Assembly: GCF_027706725.1 (NCBI RefSeq)
Contig: NZ_JAQFWQ010000068.1
Coordinates: forward strand, 1 to 38,066
Origin: Nocardiopsis endophytica
Lineage (GTDB): Bacteria > Actinomycetota > Actinomycetes > Streptosporangiales > Streptosporangiaceae
Direction: 5' to 3'
Length of the DNA stretch: 38,066 nt
Both the position numbers and the translations under genes were made by a program. Positions 1-9,728 of this stretch are shown here, piece by piece; within the stretch, counting starts at the first letter, position 1; each line of letters begins with the position of its first letter. The notes beneath the pieces are model-generated. The model searched no databases. It was not told where the DNA came from and worked only from the letters and a program-made list of their open reading frames with translations.

Positions 1-128
1 GCCGGGGAACCGCCCGGCTCACTCCGTCGCTGCCTGCTCCGGTGACCGCGCACACACCGGACGGACGACAGCGCTGCCGAAAGGGCCACCGCCCCCTGCC
101 GTCGCCGCCGTCCTCGCTGCGCTCTGGC

Positions 129-185
129 GGCCCGCCGCCCGGGCGGGGCCCTTGAGCGGGGTACCAGCTCAGCCGCACGGCTGAG
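129..185 (-). terminator. Hairpins downstream of the Nif3/zinc-ribbon/RNase H operon
   Basis: Two stem-loops lie just past the stop of the last gene of the minus-strand operon. One is CTCAGCC/GGCTGAG (168-185, loop GCAC). The other is GGCCCGCC paired with GGCGGGGCC with one bulged base (129-150). The first is flanked by two copies of the direct repeat GAGCGGGGTACC (154-165 and 192-203). There is no T-tract, which is common for terminators in high-GC actinobacteria. The terminator role is inferred from position. No gene is visible in 1-215. Confidence 0.4.
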
Positions 186-215
186 GCCCGGGAGCGGGGT
201 ACCCCGTGCGGGTCC

Positions 216-1400
216 TCAGCCCTCCAGGTGGTGGGTGTCGTTGAACGACCTCAGCAGCATCGGGCCGTCGCTGAACACGTCCACCCTGGTCACGCTCGCC
301 ACGTCCACGTGCATCCGGTACAGCGCCTCCACCGGCGCCCCCAGTGCCTGGGCCACCAGCGCCTTGATCGGCGTCACGTGCGTCACCACCAGCACCTTCC
401 GGCCCCTGTGGCGGGCCGCCACCTTGTCGCGGCCCTCGCCCGCGCGGCGAACCGCCGCCGCCAGGCTCTCCCCGCCCGGCGGCGCCTCCTCCGGGTCGGC
501 CAGCCACCGCGCCAGGTCCTCGGGGCGCCGCTCCCGCACCTCGCCGAAGGTCATGCCCTCCCACTCGCCGAAGTCGGTCTCGCGCAGCCCCTCCTCGGGC
601 TCGACCTCCAACCCCAGCGCCTCGGCGACGATGCGCGCGGTGTCCATCGTGCGCCGCAGCGGCGACGCCACCACGGCCTCGAACCCCTCCCCGGCCAGAG
701 CCCGGGCGGCCCGGCGGGCCTGGTCGCGGCCGGTCTCGGTCAGCTCGATGTCGCCCGTCCCGGCGAAGCGCCGCTCCACCGACATGGGCGTCTCCCCGTG
801 CCGCAGCAGCACCAGCCGCGTCGGCGCCGTGTCCGGCTCGGCCGACCATCCGCTTCCCGCCGACGAAGCCGTCCCAGCGCGCGCGGCGGGGGGCGCCGTG
901 TCACCGGCCGAAGAGGTGGGGGCGGCCTCCCCGCCGACCCCGTCCCCGCCGACGCCGCCAGCCCCGCCCAGGCGCACCGGCCGGCCCTCGGCCGCCGCGT
1001 CCATGGCCTCGTTCGCCAGCGCGTCCGCATGCGCGTTGTCCGCCCGCGGCACCCACTCGTAGACCACCGACCCCAGGCCGGCCGCCGCCTCCTTGGCCCG
1101 CTCGGCCAGCGGCCGCATCGCCGGGTGCTTGACCTTCCAGCGCCCCGACATCTGCTCCACCACGAGCTTGGAGTCCATCCGCGCCACCACCGACGCCTGC
1201 GCGTCGATCCGCGCCGCCGCCTCCAGGCCCGCGATCAGCCCCCGGTACTCGGCCACGTTGTTGGTGGCCGTGCCCAGCGCCTCGGCCGCCTCGGCCAGCA
1301 CCTCGCCCGTCCCGGCGTCGCGCACCAGCGCACCGAACCCGGCCGGGCCCGGGTTGCCGCGCGACCCGCCGTCGGCCTCGACGATGAGCGCGCGCCCCAT
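216..1400 (-). CDS. Bifunctional RNase H / histidine phosphatase (CobC-like)
   Basis: This 394-residue fusion has an N-terminal RNase HI-type domain (about 1-137) and a C-terminal histidine-phosphatase domain (about 195-394), joined by a Gly/Ala/Ser linker. The RNase H acidic residues are visible: D10 in EADGGSRGNPG, E51 in NNVAEYRGL, D76 in MDSKLV, and D126 in NAHADALANEA. The phosphatase motif is RHGE at 200-203. The family cuts RNA in RNA/DNA hybrids, and the phosphatase half resembles alpha-ribazole phosphatase (cobalamin pathway) or phosphoglycerate mutase. The mycobacterial homologue is known to have both RNase H and acid phosphatase activity. The ATG at 1400 shares one base with the TGA of the upstream gene, which supports this start and translational coupling. 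It is the last gene of a three-gene operon. Which phosphomonoester it cleaves cannot be told from sequence. Confidence 0.93.
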   Translation of the reverse strand: MGRALIVEADGGSRGNPGPAGFGALVRDAGTGEVLAEAAEALGTATNNVAEYRGLIAGLEAAARIDAQASVVARMDSKLVVEQMSGRWKVKHPAMRPLAERAKEAAAGLGSVVYEWVPRADNAHADALANEAMDAAAEGRPVRLGGAGGVGGDGVGGEAAPTSSAGDTAPPAARAGTASSAGSGWSAEPDTAPTRLVLLRHGETPMSVERRFAGTGDIELTETGRDQARRAARALAGEGFEAVVASPLRRTMDTARIVAEALGLEVEPEEGLRETDFGEWEGMTFGEVRERRPEDLARWLADPEEAPPGGESLAAAVRRAGEGRDKVAARHRGRKVLVVTHVTPIKALVAQALGAPVEALYRMHVDVASVTRVDVFSDGPMLLRSFNDTHHLEG

Positions 1401-2140
1401 CACAGCCCCGACTCGGTGGTGCGCACCAGGATCCGGCGGCACTCCTCGCACCGCAGCACCTCGTCCGGCTCGGCCTGGCGGATCTGCCCCAGCTCGGCCG
1501 TGCTCAGCGCCAGCTTGCACCCCTCGCACCGGCCGTAGCGCAGCGCCGCCGCTCCCACCCCGTACTGGTCGCGCAGCTTGGTGTACAGCGCCAGCAGGTC
1601 CTCGGGCACATCCGCGGCCACCCGCTCGCGCCGCTGGGCCTGCGACCCGCGCTCGCTCTCGATGTCGACCATGGCCGCCGACCGCCGGTCCTCGGCCGCC
1701 TCGCGCTCGCCCTGGGCCTCCTCCAGCTCCTTGCGCAGCCGCGCCAGCTCCGCCTCGGCCGCCTCCCGGCGCTCCATCACGCCCAGCACGACCTCCTCCA
1801 GCTCCTCCTGGCGGCGCTGGAGCGAGGCGATCTCCGACTGCAGCGACTCCAGCTCCTTGGGAGAGGACACCTGCCCGGCGTCCAGGCGCTTGCGGTCCCT
1901 CTCGGAGCGGGTGCGCACCTGGTCCACGTCCGACTCGGCCTTGCGCTGCTCCCGGTCCAGGTCCGACAGCGCCGTCTCGGCGGCCAGCACCCGGTCCCCC
2001 AGCTCGGTGATGCGCCCGTCGAGCGCCTTCACCTCCTCGATCTCGGGCAGGGTGCGGGCCCGGTGCGCCAGCTGCGCCAGCGCGCTGTCGATCTCCTGCA
2101 CGTCGAGCAGGCGCATCTGGTGTTCGGGTTCGGCTTTCAC
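1400..2140 (-). CDS. Coiled-coil protein with C4 zinc ribbon (DUF164 family)
   Basis: This 246-residue protein has a long charged coiled coil (about 25-185, heptad-rich Glu/Arg/Leu) followed by a zinc ribbon with two CxxC pairs, CEGC and CEEC, near the C-terminus. This is the architecture of the CT398/DUF164 family, an antiparallel coiled-coil hairpin plus zinc ribbon. A nucleic-acid or secretion-related role has been proposed for the family, but no firm function is known. It starts with GTG at 2140, which overlaps the TGA of the Nif3-like gene by four bases (GTGA), and it ends within one base of the RNase H gene. The tight coupling suggests the three products are needed in fixed ratio. The same gene order recurs in actinobacteria to my knowledge. 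Confidence 0.9.
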   Translation of the reverse strand: MKAEPEHQMRLLDVQEIDSALAQLAHRARTLPEIEEVKALDGRITELGDRVLAAETALSDLDREQRKAESDVDQVRTRSERDRKRLDAGQVSSPKELESLQSEIASLQRRQEELEEVVLGVMERREAAEAELARLRKELEEAQGEREAAEDRRSAAMVDIESERGSQAQRRERVAADVPEDLLALYTKLRDQYGVGAAALRYGRCEGCKLALSTAELGQIRQAEPDEVLRCEECRRILVRTTESGL

Positions 2141-2997
2141 GTGTGCTCAGGACTCCCTCGGAACGCCTGGGACCAGGCGTCGGTGACGGTGGCGGATACG
2201 CGGGTCTCCACGGTAGCCCCCCGGGCGCTCAGTACGCCCCGCAACCGCTCGGCGCCGTCGGCCAGCCAGGGCCACTCCCCGGCCCAGTGCGCGACGTCGA
2301 GCAGCGCCGGCCCGCCGTGCTCGGCGAACTCCGAGGCGGGGTGGTGGCGCAGGTCGGAGGTCAGGTAGGCGTCCACCCCGGCGGCGCGGGCCGCGTCCAG
2401 CAGCGAGTCGCCCGACCCGCCGGAGACCGCGACCTCGTGCACGGTCCGCTGCGGGTCCCCCGCCACCCGCACGCCCCCCGCCGTGCGCGGCAGCCCCGCC
2501 GCCGCCAGCTCGGCGAACTCGTGCAGGGCCATGGGCCGCTCCAGGCGGCCGATCCGGCCGATGCCCCGCAGCCCCTCCGGGTCCGAGGGGTCGGGGTCCA
2601 GCGGGCGCAGCTCCCCGGTCAACCCGACGGCCGCCGCCAGCGCGTCCGACACCCCCGGCCGCGCCGTGTCGGCGTTGGTGTGCGCGGTGTACAGCCCGAT
2701 CCCCGACTCGATCAGCCGGTGCACCAGCCGCCCCTTGGGGGTGGTGGCGGCCACGCTGGTCACCCCGCGCAGCAGCAGCGGGTGGTGGGTCACCACCAGC
2801 TCGGCGCCCCACGCGGCCGCCTCGTCCACGACCCGGGCCACCGGGTCCACGGCGAACAGCACCCGCCGCACCGGGCGCTCCGGGTCGCCGGCCACCAGGC
2901 CCACCGCGTCCCAGGAGGCCGCCCAGGCGGGCGGGTACAGCTCCTCCAGCGCGGACGTCACATCGTGCAGGGTCACCTGGGCGCTCGGAGTACTCAC
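2137..2997 (-). CDS. Nif3-like dinuclear metal-centre protein
   Basis: This 286-residue protein belongs to the Nif3/YbgI/GTP cyclohydrolase I type 2 family, which forms hexamers with a two-metal site. The metal-binding segments are visible: THHPLLL near the N-terminal third, HTNAD, SDLRHH, and DVAHWAGE near the C-terminus. The enzymatic activity of the family is not settled. I chose the GTG at 2997 (MSTPSAQVTLHDV...), because the family begins just before the conserved helix VTSALEELYPPAWAASWD. Residues encoded upstream of it in the same frame are low-complexity and have no family resemblance. It is the first gene of the operon. Its 3' end overlaps the next gene by four bases. Confidence 0.92.
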   Translation of the reverse strand: MSTPSAQVTLHDVTSALEELYPPAWAASWDAVGLVAGDPERPVRRVLFAVDPVARVVDEAAAWGAELVVTHHPLLLRGVTSVAATTPKGRLVHRLIESGIGLYTAHTNADTARPGVSDALAAAVGLTGELRPLDPDPSDPEGLRGIGRIGRLERPMALHEFAELAAAGLPRTAGGVRVAGDPQRTVHEVAVSGGSGDSLLDAARAAGVDAYLTSDLRHHPASEFAEHGGPALLDVAHWAGEWPWLADGAERLRGVLSARGATVETRVSATVTDAWSQAFRGSPEHT

Positions 2998-3054
2998 GGA
3001 CCGCAGATTAGCGCCTCCGCGCAGCGGCCGGAGGCGCGCCGCCGCCGCCCGGCC

Positions 3055-3060
3055 TAGGCT
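3055..3060 (+). promoter_or_regulatory. Putative -10 (TAGGCT) for a leaderless LURP-one transcript
   Basis: TAGGCT fits the actinobacterial TANNNT -10 pattern and ends six bases before the ATG at 3067. Transcription would therefore begin at or next to the start codon. No clear -35 is seen and there is no Shine-Dalgarno sequence in this 6-base gap. This is an inference from spacing only. Confidence 0.4.
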
Positions 3061-3066
3061 CGGGGC

Positions 3067-3585
3067 ATGAAACTCCTCGTACGCGAACGCGTCTTCGACA
3101 TCGGCGACGACTTCTGGGTGACCGACGAGAACGGCGACCGCGCCTTCTGGGTCGACGGCAAGGCCCTGCGCCTGCGCACCACCTTCGAGCTCAAGGACCC
3201 CGAGGGCCGCCTCCTGCTGACCATCCGGGAGAAGAAGCTCGCCATCCGCGACACCATGCGCATCGAACGCGGCGGCGAGACGGTGGCCACCGTCCGCCGC
3301 CACCTGATCAGCCCCTTCCGCGACCGCCTGTCCGTCGACTTCGAGGACGGCGCCGAGTGGCAGGTCACCGGCGACCTGCTGGACAAGGAGTACACCATCG
3401 GCGACGACGGCGGCCCGGTCGCCGCCATCTCCCGCAAGTGGTTCTCCCTGCGCGACACCTACGCCGTGGACGTCAACACCTACCGCACCGACGCCGGAGG
3501 CGACCCCGCCCTGGTCGTCGCCGTAGCCGTGGCCGTCGACGCGATCAGCGAGGAGCAGAAGACGGGGAAAGAGGGGGAGGGCTGA
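3067..3585 (+). CDS. LURP-one-related / tubby C-terminal-like protein
   Basis: This 172-residue protein resembles the LURP-one-related (LOR, scramblase/tubby-like beta-barrel) family. It is made of alternating short beta strands with the recurring phrases GKALRLRTTFELKDPEG, LLTIREKK and FRDRLSVDFEDG..WQVTGD. It carries no signal peptide or membrane segment. Bacterial members are abundant, but their substrate or ligand is unknown; the fold suggests binding to lipid or to a hydrophobic helix. The ATG at 3067 follows a TAGGCT -10 by six bases, so a leaderless mRNA is likely. The stop overlaps the putative CTG start of the DUF817 gene, suggesting co-expression. The divergent neighbour is the Nif3 operon, 69 bases away. 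Confidence 0.8.
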   Translation: MKLLVRERVFDIGDDFWVTDENGDRAFWVDGKALRLRTTFELKDPEGRLLLTIREKKLAIRDTMRIERGGETVATVRRHLISPFRDRLSVDFEDGAEWQVTGDLLDKEYTIGDDGGPVAAISRKWFSLRDTYAVDVNTYRTDAGGDPALVVAVAVAVDAISEEQKTGKEGEG

Positions 3586-4436
3586 GCGCCCCCGGGCCCG
3601 CCCGCCCCGCCGCGGGCGCAGCGGCCGCCGCCGGCGAGGCGGCGCGCGCCGCCGCCCGGGCCGCCGCCCGCCGCCTCGCCTGGCTGTTCCGCTTCGGCCT
3701 GCTCCAGGCCTCCTCGTGCGCCTTCGCGGGCTGCCTGCTCGCCGGGCTGGCCCTGTCCACCCTGCTGCCCGAGGCCGTCCCCCGCTACGACGCGCTCCTG
3801 GCCTACGGCATCGCCCTGACCACCGTCTTCTGGGCGCTGCGCCTGGAGACCGGCCGCGAGGTGCTGGCCATCCTCGGCTTCCACGCCGTCGGCCTGGTCT
3901 TCGAGCTGTTCAAGGTGCACATGGGGTCCTGGGCCTACCCCGAGCCCGCCCTCACCAAGATCGGCGGCGTCCCGCTGTACAGCGGGTTCATGTACGCCGC
4001 CGTCGGCAGCTACGTCGTGCGCTCCTGGCGCCTGTTCGACCTGCGCCTGACCGGCTACCGCCCGCTGGCCACCGCCGTCGTCGCCGCCCTCATCTACGCC
4101 AACTTCCTCACCCACCACTGGCTGCCCGACATCCGCCTGCCCCTGGCCGCCGCCATGGTCGCCGCCACCTGGGGCGTGTGGGTGCACTACACCGTCGGCG
4201 CCACCCGACACCGCATGCCGCTGGCCGTGTCGTTCGTGCTCATCGGGTTCTTCCTGTGGGTCGCCGAGAACGCCTCCACCCTCATGGGCGCCTGGCAGTA
4301 CCCGCACCAGGCCGACGCCTGGGCCATGGTGCACCCGGCCAAGTTCGGCGCCTGGGCGCTGCTGGTCACCGTCGCCTTCACCCTGGTCGCCACGTGGAAG
4401 GTCCGCCGCTCGCCCCCGGCCCCCGCCACGCCTTAG
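3582..4436 (+). CDS. DUF817 family integral membrane protein, probable CTG start
   Basis: This protein of about 284 residues has roughly seven or eight hydrophobic segments and belongs to the DUF817 family. Family-like phrases include LQASSCAFAGCLL, GFHAVGLVFELFKVHMGSWAYPE, PLYSGFMYAAVGSY, and WVAENASTLMGAWQYP. Function is unknown. The start is unusual. From the end of the preceding gene to the conserved first membrane helix there is no in-frame ATG, GTG or TTG. The only junction codon is CTG at 3582-3584, which overlaps the upstream TGA as CTGA, the same geometry as the ATGA and GTGA overlaps used elsewhere in this window. The alternatives are GTG at 3438 or 3357, deep inside the LURP gene, which would add an Arg/Pro-rich tail foreign to the family. 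The TAG stop is itself part of a TAGGCT hexamer before nfo. Confidence 0.8.
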   Translation: MSAPGPARPAAGAAAAAGEAARAAARAAARRLAWLFRFGLLQASSCAFAGCLLAGLALSTLLPEAVPRYDALLAYGIALTTVFWALRLETGREVLAILGFHAVGLVFELFKVHMGSWAYPEPALTKIGGVPLYSGFMYAAVGSYVVRSWRLFDLRLTGYRPLATAVVAALIYANFLTHHWLPDIRLPLAAAMVAATWGVWVHYTVGATRHRMPLAVSFVLIGFFLWVAENASTLMGAWQYPHQADAWAMVHPAKFGAWALLVTVAFTLVATWKVRRSPPAPATP

Positions 4437-4439
4437 GCT
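4434..4439 (+). promoter_or_regulatory. Putative -10 (TAGGCT) of nfo overlapping an upstream stop codon
   Basis: TAGGCT begins with the TAG stop of the DUF817 gene and ends 11 bases before the nfo ATG, which predicts a 5' leader of only a few bases. No convincing -35 is seen. The same hexamer sits before the genes at 3067 and 28173. Confidence 0.35.
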
Positions 4440-4450
4440 GGTGACCAGCC

Positions 4451-5314
4451 ATGACCGAGAAAAAGCAATCACCGATCGGGGCGCACGTCCCCGTGTCCGG
4501 CGGCCTGGCCACCAAGGGCCTGGCCTACGCGGCCGAGATCGGGGCCGAGACGGTCCAGGTCTTCGTCGGCAACCCCCGCGGGTGGGCGGTCACCGACGGC
4601 GACCCCGACGAGGACGCCGCCCTGCGCGAGCGCACGGACATCCCGAACTTCATCCACGCGCCCTACCTGATCAACCTGGGCACACCCGACGACGCCGTCG
4701 GCGGCAAGTCGCTGTCCGCCCTGGAGCACGCGCTGCGGCGCGGCGCCGACATCGGCGCCGGGGGCGTTGTCGTGCACACCGGGTCGGCGGTGCGCGGCGG
4801 CCGCGACGAGGGCCTGGCACGTATGCGCGACCGCCTGCTGCCGCTGCTGGAGCGCCTCGGCGACAGCGTGCCCCCGGTCCTGCTGGAGCCCATGGCGGGG
4901 CAGGGCCAGGTGCTCTGCGCCACCGTGGACGACCTGGCCGGGTACCTCGACGCGCTGGACTGGCACCCGCGCGCGCAGGTGTGCCTGGACACGTGCCACG
5001 TGTTCGCCGCGGGCCACGACGTCTCCAGCCGGGAGGGCATGCGCACCATGCTCGACCGGTTCGGCGAGGTGGTCGGCGCCGACCGGCTGAAGCTCATCCA
5101 CGCCAACGACTCCAAGGCGGAGTGCGGCAGCCACAAGGACCGCCACGAGAACATCGGCGCGGGCAAGATCGGGGCCGACCCGTTCGCCGAGCTGTTCGTC
5201 CACCCGGTCACCGCCGGGGTCCCGCTGACCCTGGAGACGCCCGGCCCGGCCGACCCGCACGCCAAGGACGTGCAGAGGCTCAAGGAGCTCCGCACCGAGG
5301 TGACGGGCTCTTAA
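4451..5314 (+). CDS. nfo: Endonuclease IV (AP endonuclease, deoxyribonuclease IV)
   Basis: This 287-residue protein is a complete AP endonuclease family 2 enzyme. It cleaves DNA 5' of abasic sites in base-excision repair using three zinc ions. All family signatures are present: IGAHVPVSGGL at the N-terminus, FIHAPYLINL, VVHTGSA, LLEPMAGQG (metal Glu), CLDTCHVFAAGHD (Asp and His ligands), HANDSKAECGSHKDRHENIGAGKIG-like signature 3, and LETPG (last metal Glu). The length matches the family's usual 280-290. It starts 14 bases after the DUF817 stop, so it could be read through from that gene or from its own TAGGCT. No LexA-type box is visible upstream. It ends before an unusually long structured intergenic region. 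Confidence 0.96.
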   Translation: MTEKKQSPIGAHVPVSGGLATKGLAYAAEIGAETVQVFVGNPRGWAVTDGDPDEDAALRERTDIPNFIHAPYLINLGTPDDAVGGKSLSALEHALRRGADIGAGGVVVHTGSAVRGGRDEGLARMRDRLLPLLERLGDSVPPVLLEPMAGQGQVLCATVDDLAGYLDALDWHPRAQVCLDTCHVFAAGHDVSSREGMRTMLDRFGEVVGADRLKLIHANDSKAECGSHKDRHENIGAGKIGADPFAELFVHPVTAGVPLTLETPGPADPHAKDVQRLKELRTEVTGS

Positions 5315-5320
5315 GGGCAC

Positions 5321-5421
5321 GAGGGGGCGGGCATCCTGCGTCGTGGAATCGACGCTTTCATGCCGTTCAGGTGGTGATTCCGCCACCCAGGACGCCGCCT
5401 GCACCACCCGCCCGCCCCCTC
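5321..5421. repeat. Imperfect inverted repeat element, outer structure
   Basis: A perfect 12-base inverted repeat, GAGGGGGCGGGC (5321-5332) and GCCCGCCCCCTC (5410-5421), encloses 77 bases. Within those lie further matching segments (GGAATC with GATTCC, and TCCTG with CAGGA). It begins six bases after the nfo stop. It could be a folded 3' end of the nfo message or one end of a small non-autonomous element. No coding sequence is visible inside. Confidence 0.45.
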
Positions 5422-5422
5422 G

Positions 5423-5488
5423 GCGATGATCTCGACAAAGGTGCTGTCATTCCGGCGGTTTTGACAGCACCTCCGTCGAGATCATCGC
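5423..5488. terminator. Long perfect-arm hairpin between convergent nfo and the clpC-like gene
   Basis: The outer arms GCGATGATCTCGAC (5423-5436) and GTCGAGATCATCGC (5475-5488) pair perfectly. After a 2-base internal loop, the inner arms AGGTGCTGTCA (5439-5449) and TGACAGCACCT (5462-5472) also pair perfectly. The loop is 12 bases (5450-5461). About 25 base pairs form in all, in a segment clearly less GC-rich than its surroundings. Its position between convergent genes suits a bidirectional terminator. The length, symmetry and lack of a T-tract also fit a dispersed palindromic repeat. Confidence 0.55.
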
Positions 5489-5506
5489 GAAAGAGGACGA
5501 GACCCC

Positions 5507-8125
<2,619 letters not shown>

Positions 8126-8289
8126 GGCTTCCTCCCCAGTGTCTCGGGTTCACTCAGGCCGGTGGCGCCTGGCCAGGGGGGAGGTCGGCACCGCTGCCCA
8201 CTGTTGCGAACGCCCTGGTGGGGGACAACAATCGACGGCCAAAAGTTCCCCCATCGCGGGCGCAAGGCCCGCCATTCGGGCGGTGCGGT

Positions 8290-9012
8290 TCACTCCCGGT
8301 CGGCGCCGACGGGCCGGGCCCGCTCCCCGTCCGCGTCCGAAGCGGTGACCGGTGCGGCCGGGTCCGCCTCCGCCGGCTCCACCTGCTCGATCTCCACCTC
8401 CAGCGGCCGCTCCTGCACGGGCGGCGCGGGCCGGCCGCGCCGCCACGCCCACACACCGGCGGCGACGGCCGCCGCGGCCGCGCCTCCCCCGGCGATCCAG
8501 CCCAGCGGCGGCGACGGGGCGATGGGCATGGTGTGCGAAGCGCAGTCCACCAGGCCCGCGCCGGGGCGGGGCCGGACGCACGCGATGGTGGTCAGCCGCT
8601 CGAACCCCTCGTCGGGCTCGCCGACGTGCCCGGAGACGCCGACGAAGGTCTCCGAGTCGGCGGGCAGGCCGCGCTTCCAGGTGGCCTGCATCGGCCCGAT
8701 CTCGCCCTCGTCGGAGGCGCGCGGCTCCTCCAGGTCGGGCGGGAGCAGCTGGACGATGACCGCGTCCGGGTGGTCCTCACCGCCGCGGTTCTCCACCTCG
8801 ACGGTGTACTCCAGCGCGTCGCCGGGCCGCAGGTCCTGCTCGACGGGGGTGATGCGGACGGCGAAGCCGCCCTCGGCGGGCGCCTCGGCCCGGCCGCCCG
8901 GGGCCCCGCCCGGGCCGGAGGCCTCGGGCGCGGCGTCCGCCGCGGCCGGAGCCGCGGGGACCAGGGCGGCCGCCAGGACGGCTCCGGCCGCCGCGATGCG
9001 CGGATGCTGCAC
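8290..9012 (-). CDS. Exported, C-terminally membrane-anchored protein (DUF11/CARDB-like)
   Basis: This 240-residue protein starts with a signal peptide (VQHPRIAAAGAVLAAALVPA, cleavage likely after AAPAAADA). A beta-rich domain of the DUF11/CARDB kind follows (VRITPVEQDLRPGDALEYTVEVEN, then VIVQLLPPDLEEP). Near the C-terminus there is one membrane helix (LGWIAGGGAAAAAVAAGVWAW) with a basic RRGRP stop-transfer, then a cytoplasmic acidic tail of about 45 residues. It probably displays the beta domain outside the cell. I chose the GTG at 9012 because AGGGGGC lies upstream at suitable distance and the signal peptide follows at once. The same frame stays open further upstream but encodes no plausible protein. 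The ligand is unknown. Confidence 0.72.
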   Translation of the reverse strand: MQHPRIAAAGAVLAAALVPAAPAAADAAPEASGPGGAPGGRAEAPAEGGFAVRITPVEQDLRPGDALEYTVEVENRGGEDHPDAVIVQLLPPDLEEPRASDEGEIGPMQATWKRGLPADSETFVGVSGHVGEPDEGFERLTTIACVRPRPGAGLVDCASHTMPIAPSPPLGWIAGGGAAAAAVAAGVWAWRRGRPAPPVQERPLEVEIEQVEPAEADPAAPVTASDADGERARPVGADRE

Positions 9013-9371
9013 GGGAAACGCCCCCTGATCACTTTTCGCGTTCAAATGATTACTCACCGTTGGTGACGTTGATAACACGGGGCCGCACCCCCGGGGGCGC
9101 GCCATGCCGAGGACCGCCGCCTTGACGACGTAGATCACCAAATACCGGACATGTCCGTTCCGCACCTCCATGTGCCCGGACGGCCCGATCCGGCACCGTC
9201 CCCACGCGGCCGTTTCCGGGTGCGGCCCCGGTGGCAGGAACAGAGCGTGGCGCACGGCCCGGGACCGGGAAATCCCCCGTCTCCCCGGCGCCCCCGCGCC
9301 GCCCGTCTGGGCGACAATGAGAGGGACGGTGCGGGCTCTCCCCCACCGGGACGGAAAGGTGGTGCGCAAAC
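9013..9371. other. Divergent intergenic region with a 12-base palindrome
   Basis: These 359 bases separate the divergent genes starting at 9012 (minus) and 9372 (plus). I find no convincing coding sequence. A perfect palindrome, CGGACATGTCCG, lies at 9146-9157 and could be an operator. The stretch 9030-9080 is locally AT-richer than its surroundings. I cannot place -35/-10 pairs confidently. Confidence 0.4.
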
Positions 9372-9710
9372 GTGGACCCGGTGACACTCGTGGTCGGTGC
9401 CGCGGTCGCCCTCGCCGGGGTGTTCGTCGGGCGGATGCTCCCCCGCCGCGACCGCACCCCGCAGCGGACGCTCCCCGAGCACGCCCCGCCCCAGCAGGCC
9501 CGGACCCCCCAGCCCATCTGCGGTTGCGGGCACCACCTGGTCTTCCACGACAAGCAGAGCAGGCTCTGCCAGGCCCAGGTGATCATCCCGGGCCGGTGGA
9601 CCGGCCAGCACGGCGGCACCTACGCCCAGTGCAAGTGCCAGGGCTACCGCGGCCCGGTCCCGGTCGACGAGTTCTACGCCCCCGACCTGCTGGAGGACAA
9701 CGGCCCCTGA
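9372..9710 (+). CDS. Small membrane-anchored Cys-rich protein, unknown function
   Basis: This 112-residue protein has an N-terminal membrane helix (VTLVVGAAVALAGVFVGRML) followed by a basic/Pro linker. A compact domain then carries five cysteines, ICGCGHHLVFHD, RLCQAQ and CKCQGY, with paired histidines that could bind a metal such as zinc. It starts with GTG at 9372 after GAAAGGTGG. I do not recognise a named family, though similar short actinobacterial proteins exist. The Cys/His arrangement (CxC-HH-C-CxC) suggests a zinc-ribbon-like fold on the cytoplasmic side. It is convergent with the large helicase gene. A weak 6-base hairpin (9708-9731) overlaps both stops. Confidence 0.72.
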   Translation: MDPVTLVVGAAVALAGVFVGRMLPRRDRTPQRTLPEHAPPQQARTPQPICGCGHHLVFHDKQSRLCQAQVIIPGRWTGQHGGTYAQCKCQGYRGPVPVDEFYAPDLLEDNGP

Positions 9711-9728
9711 GGGCTCACGCCCGCTCCC

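Noticed and set aside
8200-8225. GTTCGC half-site on the minus strand upstream of the clpC-like gene, considered as a ClgR box
   Set aside because: Only one half-site is present. The second half does not match at the required spacing. No HspR-type inverted repeat is present either.
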